This document shows positions 3,151 to 5,627 of a stretch of DNA of 5,627 nt, in pieces. The notes below the pieces were generated by a model. It had not been told where the DNA came from. It worked only from the letters and a program-made list of their open reading frames with translations, and did not search any database. The stretch lies in assembly GCA_018814965.1 (NCBI GenBank), contig JAHIYS010000005.1:1-5627 (forward strand), written 5' to 3'. Each line of letters opens with the position of its first letter. Position 1 is the first letter of the stretch. Position numbers and translations under genes: made by a program. This stretch comes from Gammaproteobacteria bacterium (GTDB lineage Bacteria; Pseudomonadota; Gammaproteobacteria; UBA9339).

Positions 3151-5627
3151 TTTAGATGTAATTTCATAAACATTAGAAGATAATCCATCTCTCTTGCTAA
3201 TTCTGACTAGTTGCTTGTGCAATAATTCTTGACGTTTAACGTCAAGCTTATGGCCAGAAGAAAGCGGGACTGAAATTATGGCTGCCAATTGAGGATTAAA
3301 TTTGTCTATGGCAATTATTTGATCAGCTAAGAATTTATATCCTTCACCATTTACAGCATGAAAGTTAGCTAAGTTATTTTCCGAAAATGTTCGGATAAGA
3401 GCATATACATTATTAGGGTTCTTAAAATTAAATCCTGGATGTTTGAGTAATTCTTTTATCCGTTTTAAAGTTCCTTTTGATTTAATGCTGGCATTAATTA
3501 CCAACCATTTATTGACTAAATTAGGTTGTCTACGCCATTTTCTATAATACTGATCTAAAATCTTCTTGCGTTTACCAAAATTTGAGTTTGCAATTGCAAC
3601 AAGTGAGGCATAAGCATCTGTTATGTTATCTGCTTCTTCTAATTGTTTTGTGCATAAAGCAAACATATCCTTGGAGTTTAAATGTACTAAATAATCAAGA
3701 CACTTATTTTTAAGGTCCCGTTTGCCAATAGATACGGCATCAAAACTATACGAATTTTTCACATTATTACTTTGATAACAGGTCAGCAATTCAGATTTTA
3801 ACTGCTTAGCTAATTCTGTTTTTATAAATTCACAAACAGTATGGATTTTTTCTATATCTATGCGTGGAAAGAGCTCTAAAAGATTGCTCTGGGGAGGCAA
3901 ATCTAGCATTTCGGCTGCTAGGGATAAATCTATTTTTTGGTCATCGAGTATAGCCTTAAACATCTTCGGTAATACTTTTGGCAGTTTTTTGAGTTGTCGT
4001 TTATGACATAGATCACCAATTGCTTTTATCATTAGCTTTTGTCCAGATTCCCATCGACTAATTGGATCTTGATCATGGAGAATTAAAGTCAATAACTCAT
4101 CATCAGTATACGGATATTCTATTCTTACCGGCGCCGAAAAATCTCTAAGTAGAGATAAGGTTGGTTTAGCAGGTAAGTTTTTGAAAGCAAATCGGTGTTC
4201 TTTTTTATTTATAATCAAAAGCTTTTCAGGGGAATTCTTGCCAAATGAGTCAAGAAAGCTTAATGCCAAAGGGATATAAAAATCTTTGGGTGCTTTTTTA
4301 TGCTCTTGTTTTATTTTTAGACCATATCCTTTGGTCTTGCTAAAACTACCTTTTATCTTTAGTTGAGGTGTTCCACACTGATCATACCAAAGTTTAAATT
4401 GCTTCAGGTTGGTTTTTGTAACCGTAGCAGCGGTTCGCAGAAAATCCTCTATAGTTACTGCAGACCCATCGAAAGTTGAAAGGAATGTGCTTATAATACT
4501 TCGGAAAGTTTTTTTACCAAAAATAGTAATAAGCATTCTTGCTACTTCAGCACTTTTATAATACACCGTTGAAGTATAAAAATTGTCTACCTCAATATAT
4601 GATTGTAAGCATATAGGGTGGGCTAGGGGACCTGAATCCTCGGCAAATTGTCTTCTATACACGGTTTTTACAGTGTCGATACGGTTGATTGCTTTTCCAT
4701 ACAGATCCTCCATAAAAAGTTGTTCCCTTAAACTGGTAAGCCCCTCTTTTAAGCCAATCTGAAACCAGTCACGACAAGTTACTCTATTGCCAGTCCAATT
4801 ATGGAAATATTCATGTGCAATAACAGAAGCTATTCTTTTTAAGTCGCTATCGGTAGCAGTGTCGTTTGAGGCAAGAAGTAATTTACTGTTAAATATATTT
4901 AGCCCCTTGTTTTCCATAGCCCCAAAGTTAAGGTCATTAATGGCAACAATTTGATAGAGATCTAAGTCATATTCTAATCCAAAAGCATCCTCTTCCCACC
5001 GCATTGCCTGCTTCAAAAAGAACATGGCATGATGAGTTTGATCTAATTGTTGTGGTTGGGCAAATATACGTAATGTGATTTTTCTTCCAGATTTGGTTTT
5101 ATGGTAATCTTCAATCCAAGCAAAATCACCTGCAACCAAAGCAAATAGATAAGCAGATTTAGGGAACGGGTCTTGCCAGACGCCTTGATGCTGCTTGCCT
5201 ATTGTTTTTTTACTTATTAGGTTTCCGTTAGATAATAGGACTGGATATTTCTTTTTATTGGCAATAATGGTAGTGCTGAATTTTGTTAGTACATCTGGAC
5301 GATCTATAAAATAAGTTATAGTGCGAAACCCATGAGGCTCGTTTTGAGTGCAGAAATTGTTATTGGTTAAGTATAAGCCGGTACATGTAAAATTTTTCTC
5401 AGGACAAATTGTTACAGTTGTTTTAAGAATAAATTTATTTGGTACATTGAAAATGGTTAAATCATTTGCTGTTACACAATAGTCTTTGGGAGATAGGTTT
5501 TTTTTGTTTATTTTGACCTCTTTAAGGTCCATGTTTATTCCATCAAGATTCAGAGATTTTTCTTTGCTTTTCGAAGCAGGATTACGTTTTATATGCAGCT
5601 GGGCATTTACTGTAGTCTCCTTAGGAT
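3139..5627 (-). CDS. pepN: Aminopeptidase N, 5' end outside the window
   Basis: Zinc metallopeptidase of the M1 family, E. coli PepN type, which removes N-terminal residues from peptides in the cytoplasm. Counting from the internal Met at 5532, the substrate-binding GAMEN motif is at residues 204-208 and the zinc site HEYFH at 240-244. The third ligand Glu263 (KEGLT, HExxH-x18-E) is present, as is the transition-state Tyr in NFYTSTVYYKSAEV. The all-helical C-terminal domain runs to a normal PepN ending (SSNVYEITSKLLK). All key residues are present, so the enzyme should be active. The Met at 5532 is not the start: the frame stays open to the edge (31 more codons, including TTVNAQLHIKRNPASKSKEK) and that part aligns with E. 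coli PepN from about residue 34, so about 30 residues are missing. It converges on peptide gene 6 and overlaps it by 12 bp. No functional link with the peptides is shown. Confidence 0.97.
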   Translation of the reverse strand, partial: PKETTVNAQLHIKRNPASKSKEKSLNLDGINMDLKEVKINKKNLSPKDYCVTANDLTIFNVPNKFILKTTVTICPEKNFTCTGLYLTNNNFCTQNEPHGFRTITYFIDRPDVLTKFSTTIIANKKKYPVLLSNGNLISKKTIGKQHQGVWQDPFPKSAYLFALVAGDFAWIEDYHKTKSGRKITLRIFAQPQQLDQTHHAMFFLKQAMRWEEDAFGLEYDLDLYQIVAINDLNFGAMENKGLNIFNSKLLLASNDTATDSDLKRIASVIAHEYFHNWTGNRVTCRDWFQIGLKEGLTSLREQLFMEDLYGKAINRIDTVKTVYRRQFAEDSGPLAHPICLQSYIEVDNFYTSTVYYKSAEVARMLITIFGKKTFRSIISTFLSTFDGSAVTIEDFLRTAATVTKTNLKQFKLWYDQCGTPQLKIKGSFSKTKGYGLKIKQEHKKAPKDFYIPLALSFLDSFGKNSPEKLLIINKKEHRFAFKNLPAKPTLSLLRDFSAPVRIEYPYTDDELLTLILHDQDPISRWESGQKLMIKAIGDLCHKRQLKKLPKVLPKMFKAILDDQKIDLSLAAEMLDLPPQSNLLELFPRIDIEKIHTVCEFIKTELAKQLKSELLTCYQSNNVKNSYSFDAVSIGKRDLKNKCLDYLVHLNSKDMFALCTKQLEEADNITDAYASLVAIANSNFGKRKKILDQYYRKWRRQPNLVNKWLVINASIKSKGTLKRIKELLKHPGFNFKNPNNVYALIRTFSENNLANFHAVNGEGYKFLADQIIAIDKFNPQLAAIISVPLSSGHKLDVKRQELLHKQLVRISKRDGLSSNVYEITSKLLK
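3162..3185. repeat. 24-bp direct repeat, right copy
   Basis: Identical to 2642-2665, here within the live pepN, encoding LSSNVYE near the C-terminus. Sequence to the right matches the left copy's flank only patchily (a good match again at 3228-3244, CTTGACGTTTAACGTC against CTTGACATTTAACATC), while the left flanks differ in sequence but not in length to the pepN stop. Confidence 0.95.

Noticed and set aside
5530..5532. ATG at 5532 as the start of pepN
   Set aside because: The frame is open upstream to the window edge and the extra residues align with the E. coli PepN N-terminal domain, so this is an internal Met.

Overview
The window looks like a low-GC gammaproteobacterial chromosome, plausibly of the Legionella/Coxiella group. 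This is inferred from the AT-rich base composition and from an aminopeptidase N of the E. coli PepN type. No marker in the window fixes the genus.

Layout. Positions 1-311 hold the terminator of a gene lying to the left, then a non-coding stretch with a promoter-like block. From 312 to 3150 there are six small plus-strand genes (312-584, 811-1107, 1341-1574, 1726-2019, 2356-2622, 2932-3150). They encode 72-98 residue peptides. From 3139 to the right edge, on the minus strand, runs most of pepN, whose true start lies outside the window.

The six small genes form one family. Each begins with a 15-20 residue double-glycine leader (pattern ELNxxxIxxVxGG, with hydrophobic residues at -12, -7 and -4 from the cleavage site), as in class II bacteriocins and Gram-negative microcins exported by C39-peptidase ABC transporters. 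Each mature part has the same cysteine framework, C-x-C-x(14-20)-C-x3-C-C-x(n)-C, with almost nothing else conserved. The genes lie 151-309 bp apart and several have their own promoter-like block and terminator-like hairpin, so they look like separately transcribed paralogues and not one operon. Three of them (312, 1726, 2356) share a conserved upstream block. No exporter, maturation enzyme or recognisable immunity gene is in the window.

The right end of the cluster carries a record of rearrangement. A decayed second copy of the pepN 3' end lies at about 2619-2725, just after the fifth peptide gene. It includes a 24-bp stretch identical to the end of the live pepN, exactly 520 bp away, and its relic stop codon is also exactly 520 bp from the live one. 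The sixth peptide gene lies between the two copies. The simplest reading is that a peptide-gene cassette was inserted or exchanged at the pepN 3' end, which was regenerated, and the old tail was left behind. A consensus sigma-70 promoter for the sixth gene (TTGACA, 17 bp, TAATAC) now overlaps that relic.
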